Shown one piece after another: positions 41,482-50,413 of a stretch of DNA of 54,683 nucleotides. A program made the position numbers and the translations under genes. The notes under the pieces are model-generated. The model was given only the letters and a program-made list of their open reading frames with translations, did not search any database and was not told where the DNA came from. The stretch's first letter is position 1; each line of letters opens with the position of its first letter. The stretch is from NCBI GenBank assembly GCA_001899085.1, contig MKVB01000006.1, positions 431,793-486,475 of the forward strand. Reading direction: 5' to 3'. The DNA is from Devosia sp. 66-14. GTDB taxonomy: Bacteria; Pseudomonadota; Alphaproteobacteria; Rhizobiales; Devosiaceae.

Positions 41482-41570
41482 TGGATGAGAGGTCGTCAGC
41501 TTCCGCTCCCTCTGCCGACCGGCGCTCCTCCCCCTCACGCGACGGCGGCATTGCGAAAGGGATATTCTCG

Positions 41571-42977
41571 ATGACTTCCACCAAGATCGGAGGCGTCGCC
41601 GGGCTGGCTCTGTTCCTGCTCTGCGCCGCCAACTTCCTCGACGCCATGGACGTTTCCACCATCGGCGTCGCGCTTCCCGCCATCCAGGCCGAGCTCGGGC
41701 TCGAGCCCAATGTGCTCCAATGGGCGGTGAGCGCCTATGTGCTCGGCTATGGCGGCTTCCTGCTGCTGGGCGGCCGCGTCGCCGACATCTTCGGCCACCG
41801 CCGCGTGTTTCTGTGGGCGCTCGGCATCTTTGCTGCCGCCTCGATCGCCGGCGCCTTCGTCGACTCGGGCCCGACGCTGATCGCCGCCCGGCTGATCAAG
41901 GGCATCGCCGCCGCCTTCACCGCCCCGGCGGCGCTGGCTTTGCTGCTCAACGTGTTCGGCGAGGGCCAGGCGCGCGCCAAGGCGCTGGGACTGTTCGCCT
42001 CCACCGGCGCTGCGGGGTTCGTGCTGGGCATGGTGCTGGGCGGGGCGGTCACCGTCTTTACCTGGCGCGCCACGCTGGTGATGGCGGCCCCGGTCGCCAT
42101 CCTCGTCCTCGTCATCGCACCGTTCGTCTTGCCGCCCGACAAGGACAACGGCAGGTCGCGCGCCTCGTTCGACTGGGCCGGCGCCATCACCATCACGCCC
42201 GGGCTGCTGCTGTTCGTGTTCGGCGTCACCAATGCCTCGGGCGCCGGCTTTGCTGCGCCGCTCACCTGGGGCCCGCTCGGCGCAGCACTGGCGCTGATCG
42301 TCACCTTCCTCGTCGTCGAAGCCCGCCACCGCGATCCGATGGTGCCGCTGTCGATCTTCAAGCGGAAGAAGCTCAGCCACGCCAATATCGTCGCCGCACT
42401 GTTCCAGGGCGTCTATGTCGGCTTCCAGTTCCTCGCCACGCTCTACTACCAGCACGTCTACGGCTGGTCAGCCTTCGCCACCGGCTTCAGCTTCGCGCTC
42501 GGCGGCGCCTGCGTGATGTTCCTCGCCCCGCGCCTCGCCGGCGTCGCGCAGCGCAACGGCACGACGAAGGTGATGGCCATCGGGGTGGCGCTGCAGGCAG
42601 CAGGCTACGTGTTCTGGGTGCTGGCGCTTGGCCGGTTCGATCCGATCGCCCTGGTCATCATCACCCAGCTGTTCCTCGGCCTCGGCTATGCGGCGACCTA
42701 CCCCTCGGTGCAGGTGGCGGCGCTCGCCGATGTCGAGGACGACAAGTCCGGACTGGCCTCCGGGCTGCTGTTCGCTTCGTTCCAGATCGGTGGCGGCATC
42801 GTCCTGGCGGCGGTCTCCGCCATCTTCACCGCGGCCCCCGGCTTCAACTGGGAGCCGTATATCGCCGGCGGCGCCTTCGTCGCCGTGCTGGCGGTGGCGA
42901 CGACATTGATCGCGGCGGCGGGGCCACGATCGGCAACCAGCCGGGTGCCGGACGCGGCCCCGCAAGCGGCAGAGTAA
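41571..42977 (+). CDS. MFS transporter, DHA2/EmrB-like
   Basis: A 468-residue inner-membrane transporter with about 14 helices, as in the DHA2 drug-proton antiporters. Helix 1 has the family start AANFLDAMDVSTIGVALPAI (the D-x-T motif), motif A-like GGRVADIFGHRRVF follows, and motif C-like GAAGFVLGMVLGGA sits in helix 5. ATG 41571 has AAAGGGA upstream. Divergent from a LysR regulator. Probable efflux pump; substrate unknown. Confidence 0.9.
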   Translation: MTSTKIGGVAGLALFLLCAANFLDAMDVSTIGVALPAIQAELGLEPNVLQWAVSAYVLGYGGFLLLGGRVADIFGHRRVFLWALGIFAAASIAGAFVDSGPTLIAARLIKGIAAAFTAPAALALLLNVFGEGQARAKALGLFASTGAAGFVLGMVLGGAVTVFTWRATLVMAAPVAILVLVIAPFVLPPDKDNGRSRASFDWAGAITITPGLLLFVFGVTNASGAGFAAPLTWGPLGAALALIVTFLVVEARHRDPMVPLSIFKRKKLSHANIVAALFQGVYVGFQFLATLYYQHVYGWSAFATGFSFALGGACVMFLAPRLAGVAQRNGTTKVMAIGVALQAAGYVFWVLALGRFDPIALVIITQLFLGLGYAATYPSVQVAALADVEDDKSGLASGLLFASFQIGGGIVLAAVSAIFTAAPGFNWEPYIAGGAFVAVLAVATTLIAAAGPRSATSRVPDAAPQAAE

Positions 42978-42984
42978 ACAGGCG

Positions 42985-43007
42985 GGGGTCGGTGCGCAGC
43001 CGACCCC
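42985..43007. terminator. Hairpin between convergent MFS and plsY genes
   Basis: GGGGTCGG and CCGACCCC pair perfectly across a seven-base loop, seven bases after the MFS stop codon and 26 before the plsY stop. No T-run follows; it may act from both sides. Confidence 0.4.
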
Positions 43008-43032
43008 ACGTCTCGCCAGCGGGGCGTGAGCC

Positions 43033-43662
43033 TCAGCCCTGCTGCCCGAGGCGCGGCTCGGTGCCGGCCAGCAGGCGGCCGATATTGGCGCGATGGCGCA
43101 CGATCACGTAGATTCCGCCGGCGATCACCAGCAGGCGATAGGGCAGCGGCAGGTCGAGGGCGATGGCCAGCACGATGGCGGTCAGCGCACCCGATAGCGA
43201 GCTCAGGGAAACGATGCGCGAGATCGCCAGCGTAACAGCGAAGACCACGAGGGCGCCAAGGCCCACCGGCCAGGAAAGTGCCAGTACCACGCCAAGCCCG
43301 GTGGCGACAGACTTGCCGCCGCTGAAGTGCAGCCAGATCGAGCGGGCATGTCCGAACAACGCGGCAAGCCCGGCGAGGCAGACGATCCATGGCAGCAGCG
43401 CCGGCTGGTCAGGCACGACCAAGGGCCAGAGCCAGAGCACAAGTCCGACGGCGGCGCCGCCTTTCAGCAGATCCACCAGCAGCACCAGCAGTGCCGGCCA
43501 CGCGCCCAACACCCGCAGCGCATTGGTCGCGCCGGTGGATTTCGAGCCGTGCTGGCGAATGTCGATGCTTCGCAGGCCCCGCCCCGCCAGATAGCCGGCA
43601 GGGATCGCGCCCAGCAGGTAGGCGGCACCCAGCAGGCCGACGCTCATCCAGAAAGCCACCAT
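43033..43662 (-). CDS. plsY: Acyl-phosphate:glycerol-3-phosphate acyltransferase
   Basis: A 209-residue membrane enzyme that makes 1-acyl-glycerol-3-phosphate, the first step of phospholipid synthesis. It has about seven helices and the three PlsY motifs: HGSKSTGATNALR (GSGNxGATN type), FGHARSIWLHFSGGKSVAT (glycerol-phosphate binding) and the acyl-phosphate loop. ATG 43660-43662 gives the usual short N-terminus; a frame reaching 43860 runs into the next gene's region and is not needed. It lies 91 bases downstream of the chemoreceptor gene on the same strand. Confidence 0.92.
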   Translation of the reverse strand: MVAFWMSVGLLGAAYLLGAIPAGYLAGRGLRSIDIRQHGSKSTGATNALRVLGAWPALLVLLVDLLKGGAAVGLVLWLWPLVVPDQPALLPWIVCLAGLAALFGHARSIWLHFSGGKSVATGLGVVLALSWPVGLGALVVFAVTLAISRIVSLSSLSGALTAIVLAIALDLPLPYRLLVIAGGIYVIVRHRANIGRLLAGTEPRLGQQG

Positions 43663-43753
43663 GTCCGCTCGAGCGCTCCGATTCCGACCCGGGACATGCA
43701 ACCGCCTGCGCCGCCGCCGGTCAATCACCCGTCGGCCGGGACCGGCAGGTGGG

Positions 43754-45271
43754 TCAAGCCACGCGGCGCGCCGCCGGTTCATCGGCGTCAGACACGGTGA
43801 ACTGGTCGACCACCATATCGAGCTCGGCAGCCTGCTGTTCGGTCTGCTCGATCGCGCCATTGATCTGCTCGACCAGCGCGGCGTTGTGCTGGGTCATCTC
43901 GTCCATCTGGCGCACCGCCACGGTGATCTCGCCGATGCCCTCGGCCTGGGCGGCGCTGGCAGATGCGATGCCTTCCATCAGTGTCTGGTTGTCGCGGACC
44001 GAGGCATGGATCGCCGCGAGCTTGGCCGTCGCGGCGGCAACCAGCGCGGTACCGTCGCGCACATCGGCGCCGCTCCGCTCGATCAGCGCCTTGATGTCCG
44101 CCGAGGCCGCCGCGGCGCTCTGCGCCAGGCGCCGCACCTCCACCGCCACCACGGCAAAGCCCTTGCCGGCTTCGCCGGCGCGCGCCGCCTCGACCGAAGC
44201 GTTGAGCGCCAGCAGGTTGGTCTGGAAGGCGATGTCGTCGATCAGGCCGATGATCCTCGCGATCTTTTCCGATGAGCCGGTGATCCGCTCCATGGCAGCG
44301 TTGGCGTCGGCCATCACCGCGGTGCCGGCATCGGCCGCGTCGGATACGGCGCGGGCGCTGTCGGTCGCTGCCTTGGCGCTGGCGACATTGGCCGCCACGG
44401 TGCCCATCAGTTGCTCCATCGCCGCCGAAGTCTCTTCGATGGTCGCGGCCTGCCTGGTGGTGCGTTCGCTGAGATCGTTGGCTCCGGCGAGGATCTCCCC
44501 CGTCGCTGTCTTCAGCGAACCGGACGTGCTGCGCAGCTGGCGCACGATCGCTTCCAGCCGATCGGCCACGGCGTTGGTATCGTCCTTGATCTGCTGGAAC
44601 TCGGGATCGAACTCGGAGGTGATGCGGGCGGTGAGATCACCATCGGCGAGACCCGTTAGCGTCTGGCCGGTCAGCGCCACAGCCCGCCGGATGCGTTCGG
44701 CGGCGAGGCGGTCGCGCTCGGCCGCCGCTTCGGTCAGTCGATCGAAATAGACGGTCACCGCCAGGTCCATATCGACCAGCACCGCCTTCACCAGCGCCGA
44801 CAGCTTCCGCGCCAGTCCGTCTGCATCGGGCTTCGGCTCGGGCGCACGGGAGAACAGGCGTCGCCGCGGCTCGGGCGCCGCCAGCGTCTCGTTGATCACC
44901 GCACCCAGCAGGTGTTCGAGGATCAGGGCATAGCCGCCCAGATACCAGCGCGGCTCCAGCCCGATGGTAGCGTGGCGTTCGCCGATCCGCTTGCTCGAGG
45001 CCAGATAGTCGCCATCGAAGCGCCCGCCGGCAATCGCCTGCCAGTGCAGCAGCTGCTTGTTCAGGGCGCGATCCATCTGCGGCCGCCCGGAGAAGAAGCT
45101 CGCCATCTCAGGCACGTCGGCCAGCCGGTCGTAGAATGCCGCAAGCGCCGCCGGCAGGTGCTTGTCCACCATCGGCTGCAGCGCCGAAAGCTCGGCAAGC
45201 GCGGCGTCGTCCAGCCGAACGAAATCCAGCCGCTGGCGCAGCGGGGTGGTGTCATTGTCGATAGTCGTCAC
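43754..45271 (-). CDS. Globin-coupled chemoreceptor (HemAT-like MCP)
   Basis: A 505-residue cytosolic chemoreceptor. The N-terminal sensor (residues 15-180) is a protoglobin-type globin; the proximal haem ligand is H100 in [18 protein letters not shown], the diagnostic motif. A HAMP-like linker (about 205-250) leads to the signalling hairpin ([20 protein letters not shown], then [20 protein letters not shown]). No membrane helices or C-terminal methylation-enzyme tail are seen. HemAT proteins bind O2 and drive aerotaxis through CheA; that is family knowledge. No che genes are nearby. Confidence 0.92.
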   Translation of the reverse strand: MTTIDNDTTPLRQRLDFVRLDDAALAELSALQPMVDKHLPAALAAFYDRLADVPEMASFFSGRPQMDRALNKQLLHWQAIAGGRFDGDYLASSKRIGERHATIGLEPRWYLGGYALILEHLLGAVINETLAAPEPRRRLFSRAPEPKPDADGLARKLSALVKAVLVDMDLAVTVYFDRLTEAAAERDRLAAERIRRAVALTGQTLTGLADGDLTARITSEFDPEFQQIKDDTNAVADRLEAIVRQLRSTSGSLKTATGEILAGANDLSERTTRQAATIEETSAAMEQLMGTVAANVASAKAATDSARAVSDAADAGTAVMADANAAMERITGSSEKIARIIGLIDDIAFQTNLLALNASVEAARAGEAGKGFAVVAVEVRRLAQSAAAASADIKALIERSGADVRDGTALVAAATAKLAAIHASVRDNQTLMEGIASASAAQAEGIGEITVAVRQMDEMTQHNAALVEQINGAIEQTEQQAAELDMVVDQFTVSDADEPAARRVA

Positions 45272-45470
45272 GTCGAGGCCCCCTGGTCGGCGCGCCCCCA
45301 GGCTCCTGCCGCAAGCAAGGCGCGCGCCCGGTCTAGCCAGATCGTGCTTAACGAAACCTCACCTGCCCCTGCGGCAGCACCGCGCAGCCGTCGCAGATCG
45401 TCGAAAAAGCAGGGAACGGTCCGCCGCTACGCGGGTTACCCAGTCACACCCATGAAAGAGGAGACCTCCG

Positions 45471-45767
45471 ATGGATCATTCGACCCATATCCGCCTCGGC
45501 AATGCCGAACTCACGCCGGCCGTGCTCGAAGGCGCCACCGTGTACGGCGCCGATGACGAGAAGGTCGGCACCGTCGCGCATGTCCACGGCGCCGGCCTCA
45601 ACAGCGAGATCATCGTCGATGTCGGCGGCTTTCTCGGCATCGGCGCGAAGCCCGTCGCCGTTCCTGCCAGCCAGCTGGAATTCATGCGCGACGAAAGCGG
45701 CGACGTGCACGCCGTGACGTCGTGGACCAAGGATGCGCTGAAGGCGATGCCCGAGCATCATCACTGA
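45471..45767 (+). CDS. PRC-barrel domain protein
   Basis: A 98-residue protein with one PRC-barrel: LEGATVYGADDEKVGTVAHV, then AEIIVDVGGFLGIGAKPVAV and a final strand; it ends in HHH. The domain is found in photosynthetic reaction-centre H subunit, RimM and many small stress proteins, where it mediates protein contacts. AGAGGAG precedes ATG 45471. It is divergent from the chemoreceptor and followed by a hairpin. Confidence 0.88.
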   Translation: MDHSTHIRLGNAELTPAVLEGATVYGADDEKVGTVAHVHGAGLNSEIIVDVGGFLGIGAKPVAVPASQLEFMRDESGDVHAVTSWTKDALKAMPEHHH

Positions 45768-45771
45768 CTTT

Positions 45772-45799
45772 CGGACGGCCGGCAGACGCCGGCCGTCCG
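45772..45799. terminator. Perfect 12-bp hairpin between convergent genes
   Basis: CGGACGGCCGGC (45772-45783) and GCCGGCCGTCCG (45788-45799) pair without mismatch around AGAC, four bases after the PRC-barrel stop. The tail on either side is not T-rich, so it may be a Rho-assisted or bidirectional terminator. Confidence 0.6.
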
Positions 45800-45842
45800 A
45801 CATTCAGCTCTCGGCCGCCAGGCCCAGACCCCGCGGGCGTCG

Positions 45843-46400
45843 CTACAGGCGCTTGCCGAGCCAGATGTCGGGTTTGCCGGCGCCGTTGGCATCGGGAATG
45901 AAGCCGATGACGCGAAAGCCGCACTTTCGATAGAATTCGAGCGGGTGCTTGCCACCCGGCCTGGCCGCCAGGTCGCGCAGCGCGCCGGCGGTATCGACGT
46001 AGAGATCGGTACCGAAAGCGGTCGTGCCGCCAAAATCGTCATCGCTGCCGAGAAACAAGGTCAGCCTGCCGGCGGCGCTGACCTTGTCTTCGATGGCGGC
46101 GACCAGGCTTTTACCGATGCCTTGCCCCTGCATCGCCGGCGCCACGACGAGCGGGTGCAACTCCGAGGCATGGGAATAGCTCTCGATCGCCCCCACCCAG
46201 CCGCAGACGACATCACCTTCGAGCGCCGCCAGCCCGGACCATTCCGGGTCGGCCGTCAGCTTGGCGATCTCGTCGCGCGCCTCACCCATGGTCTTCCACG
46301 CGGCCGGCACATGCTCGAGGGCCGCAACCAGGATTTGCGCGGCCGTTTCGAGCTGCGTCGCGGTGAGAGCGGTAAACGGAACAATGCTGATTCCAGCCAT
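45843..46400 (-). CDS. AAC(6')-Ii-like aminoglycoside N-acetyltransferase (putative)
   Basis: A 185-residue GNAT enzyme. The features [21 protein letters not shown] (acetyl-CoA loop, Q91-G96), [19 protein letters not shown] (117-134) and [20 protein letters not shown] with [13 protein letters not shown] at the end match the order and residues I recall of the AAC(6')-Ii group of enterococcal enzymes. Those enzymes acetylate the 6'-amine of aminoglycosides. Chromosomal relatives may have other natural substrates, so resistance is only a possibility. It is alone, divergent from the autotransporter, with a palindrome 29 bases before its start. Confidence 0.78.
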   Translation of the reverse strand: MAGISIVPFTALTATQLETAAQILVAALEHVPAAWKTMGEARDEIAKLTADPEWSGLAALEGDVVCGWVGAIESYSHASELHPLVVAPAMQGQGIGKSLVAAIEDKVSAAGRLTLFLGSDDDFGGTTAFGTDLYVDTAGALRDLAARPGGKHPLEFYRKCGFRVIGFIPDANGAGKPDIWLGKRL

Positions 46401-46428
46401 GTCGACACTCCGATCAGCTTCGGCAAGA

Positions 46429-46447
46429 TTAGTCGAAAGTCGACTAA
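46429..46447. promoter_or_regulatory. Perfect palindrome between AAC(6')-like gene and autotransporter
   Basis: TTAGTCGAAAGTCGACTAA has two exact 8-bp arms around AAG, 29 bases before the acetyltransferase start. Nearby TGATGTCAT (46459-46467) and ATGACGTCA (46479-46487) form a second, one-mismatch dyad. These look like operators; no regulator is adjacent. Confidence 0.5.
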
Positions 46448-46609
46448 ATTGTGATCAATGATGTCATTTTCAAGATGGATGACGTCAGCTAACGTCCGCC
46501 CCGTTGCGAATAAGCCATTGTCCGGATTGAGCGATTAGCCACGCCTGAGCTTGACGATGCAATAGGGCGGACCAACGGCGAGGCCACTCGCCAAATAACG
46601 AGAGTCGAG

Positions 46610-49519
46610 ATGACGAGCCTGAGTTTGAATGCCGGTGCTGCCAGCACCGAGGACCGTGTTGCGCCGTTTTTTCGGAACTTGCCTCCCCTTCTCACCGGTG
46701 TCTCGCTGCTCGCGCTGGCCACGGCCGGGCTGGCGACATCGGCCAGCGCAGCGACCTTCACCGCCGCGAACCAGGCCGAGTTCTACCAGGCGATCGCCGA
46801 TGCCCAGGCGCATGGCGATGCGACATCCACCATCACGCTGACCGGCAGCTTCAGCCTCACCAGTGCGCCGCCGGCGATTGCCGGCAAGGCCATCACGGTG
46901 CTGACCGGGGCCAACACCCTGACGCTGACCTCCGGCGCAGCCTTCAACGTCGACGGCAGCGCCGCGCTGACGCTGACGGGGAACGTGCTTGGCAACGGCG
47001 TGCTGAACCAGGCGGTGTTCAACAAGTCGGGGACCGGTACGCTCGAGGTCAACGGTGTCACCGCGTCTGGCGTCACCCATATCGGCGTCATCGGCGGAAC
47101 GATGCTGATCGACGGCGGCAGCACGATCGCCGTCCATCACAACACCACCAACACGACGCCATTGATCGCGATCGCCAAGAACGCGGGCAATGTCGCAACT
47201 CTCACCATCTCCGGGGCAGGAACCGTGGTGACCGGCGGCGGCGCCGATGCCATCGACATCGGCAATTCGACCGGCGAGGGCACACTCAATGTTCTGTCCG
47301 GTGCCGTGCTCAACACCACATCGGGCGTCAGGCAATACGGCAAATCCAACATCAACGTCAGCGGCGCAGGGTCGGCGCTCTACGTGACGGGCATCAACCA
47401 GGTGAGCGCGGTAACGGGAACCATCAACATCACCGGCGGCGGCCTGCTCAGCGCCACGAGCGCCGTGACGTTCGGTGGCGTCGGCAACATCGTACAGGCC
47501 TCGCCGGTCACCGGTGTGGTCTCCGGCCCGGGCTCGAAGCTGGCCGTGGCGACGACACTCTACCTGCAGCGCGGCAAGCTCTCGGTGCTGGACGGCGGTG
47601 TGGTCGAAGCGAATGCGGTGGCTGTGGCGGCGGCGACGACAGGCAGTGTGGTGCGCGATTTCGACGTGATCGTCTCGGGCGCCGGCTCGCTGATCGATGC
47701 CGGAAGCTTTGCGCTGGGCGCCCGTGGGCGCGGCACGCTGACCCTCGCCAATGACGGCAAGGTCACCATCAACGACGGCGCGGGCGCCCTGGTGCTGGGA
47801 GGCACGCATGTCGACAGCAACGCCACGCTGAATATCGGCGGCGCGGTCGGCGAAGTGGCCACCGGCGCCGGCACGCTCGAGGCATCGGCGATCACCCTCG
47901 CCGGCAGCGCCGCGATCAACTTCAACCACAACGAAACCGGCTATGTCTTCGACGTGCCGATCAACGGCAGCGGCGCCATCAACCAGATGGCGGGCCGCAC
48001 CATCCTCAATGCCAACCAGCTCGGCTTCAGCGGTCTCACCACGATCAGCGGCGGCATGCTCGAGGTGAACGGTGAACTCGGCGATACCGACCTCGGCTTC
48101 GGGGTGGTCAGCGTCGCCGGTGGTACGCTTGCCGGCACCGGCACGGTGGGCGACACCAGCGTTGCCGCCGGCGGCAGTATCGCCCCCGGCAGCAACGGCA
48201 TCGGCATGCTCACCATCAACGGCGACTATGTCGGCAGCGGCGGCCTGCTGCAGATCGAGACGGTGCTGGGCGACGACAGCTCGGCAACCGACCTGCTGCG
48301 AATCATGGGCAACAGCGCCGGCACGACCAACGTCAGGGTCACCAATCTGGGTGGCGGGGGTGGGCAGACACTCAACGGCATCCGGGTCATCGATATCGAC
48401 GGCACCTCGGACGGCACCTTCAACCTCATCGGCGATACCGTGCATGATGGCCAGCAGGCGGTGATCGGCGGCGCCTATCTCTATGGCCTCTACCAGGGCA
48501 CCCCCACCGATGCCGATGGCGACTGGTACCTGCGCAGCATCCTCAACCCCGACGAGACGCCGGTGTTCCAGCCGGCCGCTCCGGTGATCGAGACTTACGC
48601 CGCGGCGGCGCTGCAAGCCTTCAATACCTCCGAGAGCCTGCAGCAGCGCGTCGGCAACCGGTCGTGGTCAGGCAGCACCGAGGGCACCGGGCTCTGGGGG
48701 CGCATCGATGCCCGCCACACCTCGCTCGACGCCGACAACTCGAGTACCGGCGCCAGCTACGACGTCGATACTTGGCGGCTGCAGGCCGGAGCCGATGGGG
48801 CCCTCGGCCGGTCCGATGCCGGCACGCTGGTAGGTGGCCTCAACCTGCAGGTCGGCACCATCTCGGCCGAGATCAGCTCCATCGCCGGCGATGGCGGCAT
48901 CGAGGGAACCGCGTTCGGTCTCGGCGGCGCGCTGACCTGGTACGGCAACGAGGGTTTCTATCTCGACGCGCAGGGTAAGCTGAACTGGTTCGACAGCACG
49001 CTGAGCGCCAGCCGGCTCGACCGGCCGCTGGTCTCGGGCAATGCCGGGTTCGGCTATGCGCTCAGCCTCGAGGCCGGCCAGCAACTGGGGCTCGGCGGCG
49101 GCTGGTCGGTGACGCCGCAGGCGCAGGTGGCCTATTCGGCGGTCGATTTCGATGCGTTCGATTCGTATGGCTCGACCGTCGCGCTCCAGAGTGGCGACAG
49201 CCTGCTCGGCCGGCTCGGCATCTCGGCCGACTACGAGACCGCATGGCAGGACAATGCCGGCGGGACCGGGCGCACCCATCTCTACGGCATTGCCAATCTC
49301 ACCTACGAGTTCCTCGACGGGATGGCGACCACGGTGGGCGCCGACACGCTGGTCAACGAGGCGGACCCGCTCTGGGGCAGCATCGGCCTGGGCGGTTCGG
49401 TCAACTGGGCCGGCGACCAGCTGTCGCTCTATGGCGAGGCCAATCTGGGCACCAGCCTGGGCAATCCCGGCGACAGCTACAGCCTGGGCGTCACCGCGGG
49501 CATCCGGGGCAAGCTTTAG
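46610..49519 (+). CDS. Autotransporter (type Va) with beta-helix passenger
   Basis: A 969-residue outer-membrane protein. A long N-terminal region (FRNLPPLLTGVSLLALATAG up to SASA at about 47) is an extended signal peptide. The passenger (50-670) is rich in Gly, Asn and Thr with autotransporter-type repeats (GTLEVNGV, GTLNVLSGAVLN, KVTINDGAGALVLGG, and TTISGGMLEVNGELGDTD before the barrel linker). The C-terminal barrel (about 700-969) has alternating strands such as GLWGRIDAR, GYALSLEAGQQLGLGGGW and LYGEANLGTSLGN. It ends in GIRGKL rather than a terminal aromatic, which is unusual. Probable surface adhesin; unassigned. Confidence 0.9.
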   Translation: MTSLSLNAGAASTEDRVAPFFRNLPPLLTGVSLLALATAGLATSASAATFTAANQAEFYQAIADAQAHGDATSTITLTGSFSLTSAPPAIAGKAITVLTGANTLTLTSGAAFNVDGSAALTLTGNVLGNGVLNQAVFNKSGTGTLEVNGVTASGVTHIGVIGGTMLIDGGSTIAVHHNTTNTTPLIAIAKNAGNVATLTISGAGTVVTGGGADAIDIGNSTGEGTLNVLSGAVLNTTSGVRQYGKSNINVSGAGSALYVTGINQVSAVTGTINITGGGLLSATSAVTFGGVGNIVQASPVTGVVSGPGSKLAVATTLYLQRGKLSVLDGGVVEANAVAVAAATTGSVVRDFDVIVSGAGSLIDAGSFALGARGRGTLTLANDGKVTINDGAGALVLGGTHVDSNATLNIGGAVGEVATGAGTLEASAITLAGSAAINFNHNETGYVFDVPINGSGAINQMAGRTILNANQLGFSGLTTISGGMLEVNGELGDTDLGFGVVSVAGGTLAGTGTVGDTSVAAGGSIAPGSNGIGMLTINGDYVGSGGLLQIETVLGDDSSATDLLRIMGNSAGTTNVRVTNLGGGGGQTLNGIRVIDIDGTSDGTFNLIGDTVHDGQQAVIGGAYLYGLYQGTPTDADGDWYLRSILNPDETPVFQPAAPVIETYAAAALQAFNTSESLQQRVGNRSWSGSTEGTGLWGRIDARHTSLDADNSSTGASYDVDTWRLQAGADGALGRSDAGTLVGGLNLQVGTISAEISSIAGDGGIEGTAFGLGGALTWYGNEGFYLDAQGKLNWFDSTLSASRLDRPLVSGNAGFGYALSLEAGQQLGLGGGWSVTPQAQVAYSAVDFDAFDSYGSTVALQSGDSLLGRLGISADYETAWQDNAGGTGRTHLYGIANLTYEFLDGMATTVGADTLVNEADPLWGSIGLGGSVNWAGDQLSLYGEANLGTSLGNPGDSYSLGVTAGIRGKL

Positions 49520-49534
49520 CCCGAGGGGCGCCGC

Positions 49535-50251
49535 TCAGTCAGTGGCTGGCGGCGCATGCTCCTGCGGTGCGTCGGGCAGCACCGCGTCGAGATGGTGCGC
49601 CATCCCCCGCTCGGCATCGTCGGCATTGCCCGCGGCGATGCCGGCGAGGATCCGCTCATGATCGGCGATGACCTGCGCCATGCGCCCCTGCTGTGACAGG
49701 GTCAGCCGCCGGTAGCGGTCGACCTGCACCTTGACCTGCAGCACCTGGCGCCAGATGCCGGGAAAGCCGCTGACTTCGGCGATCTTGGCGTGAAAGGCCT
49801 CGTCGGCGCGGTGGAAGGCACCGCGGTCGTTGGCCTCGGCCGCCTCGCGCTGCTGTTCGACGATGGTCGCGAGCGCCAGCAGCTGGCTCCTGGTGGCCTT
49901 CTCGGCGGCGAGCCGCACCGAGGCGGTTTCCAGCGCCTTGCGGATGATCATCGCCTCGGGCAGATCGTCGTAGGGGATGCGGGCGACGAAGGTGCCGGAC
50001 TGGGGATAGATCTCGACCAGCCGTTCATCGGCCAGCCGCTGGATCGCCTCCCTGACCGGCGTCCGGCTGACGCCATAGCGGGCCGCCACTTCCTTCTCGC
50101 TGATCGGATCGCCCGGCTTGAGCCGCAGCGACACAATGTCATCCCTGAGGTTCTGATATACTAGTCGCCAAGCTGAGGCGGAACCAACGCCTGCGATGCG
50201 AGAGGGACTGGCACGCCGCCGTTGCCGGCCCGATTCCTTGGGCAAATCCAT
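49535..50251 (-). CDS. GntR/FCD family regulator of the sugar operon
   Basis: A 238-residue repressor: N-terminal winged helix (about 28-96, with VAARYGVSRTPVREAIQRLA) and a C-terminal FCD helical ligand domain carrying metal-site histidines (FHRADEAFHAKI, ADHERIL, HHLDA). It is divergent from the binding-protein gene of an ABC sugar system and is surely its regulator. Part of a probable operator lies inside its own first codons (see 50153-50165). It starts ATG 50251; residues before the HTH are low-complexity and the true start could lie a little downstream. Confidence 0.88.
   Translation of the reverse strand: MDLPKESGRQRRRASPSRIAGVGSASAWRLVYQNLRDDIVSLRLKPGDPISEKEVAARYGVSRTPVREAIQRLADERLVEIYPQSGTFVARIPYDDLPEAMIIRKALETASVRLAAEKATRSQLLALATIVEQQREAAEANDRGAFHRADEAFHAKIAEVSGFPGIWRQVLQVKVQVDRYRRLTLSQQGRMAQVIADHERILAGIAAGNADDAERGMAHHLDAVLPDAPQEHAPPATD
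50153..50165 (-). promoter_or_regulatory. Second copy of the GntR site inside the GntR coding sequence
   Basis: On the minus strand ACTAGTATATCAG spans codons for about residues 29-33 of the regulator. It differs from the first 13 bases of the site at 50351-50363 at only one position. The codons here (CTA, GTA) are rare in this GC-rich genome, as expected if a DNA site, not the protein, is conserved. It lies about 198 bp from the first site, a distance suited to looping. Confidence 0.5.
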
Positions 50252-50349
50252 ACAGCAGAACCGTTAATTTCCGGGCGTTTGAGAGCCACGAGCCGAATCT
50301 TAGCACGCGCCACCTCGTGAACGCGAGATGCGAGGGCCGTTGACTTAGA

Positions 50350-50365
50350 TACTAATATATCAGTA
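50350..50365 (+). promoter_or_regulatory. Probable GntR-family operator before the ABC sugar operon
   Basis: TACTAATATATCAGTA is a 16-bp dyad with one mismatched pair, 48 bases before the binding-protein start. It is AT-rich in a GC-rich region and overlaps the likely promoter, in the place expected for a repressor. Confidence 0.6.
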
Positions 50366-50413
50366 GCGTATGCAAGAAGGTTGTGGCTGAAGCCCGATCA
50401 GGAGGAGAAGATC

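Noticed and set aside
46535-48616. A 693-codon open frame on the minus strand
   Set aside because: It is the complement of the autotransporter, whose low-complexity GC-rich passenger leaves the opposite strand open; no family features and no ribosome site.
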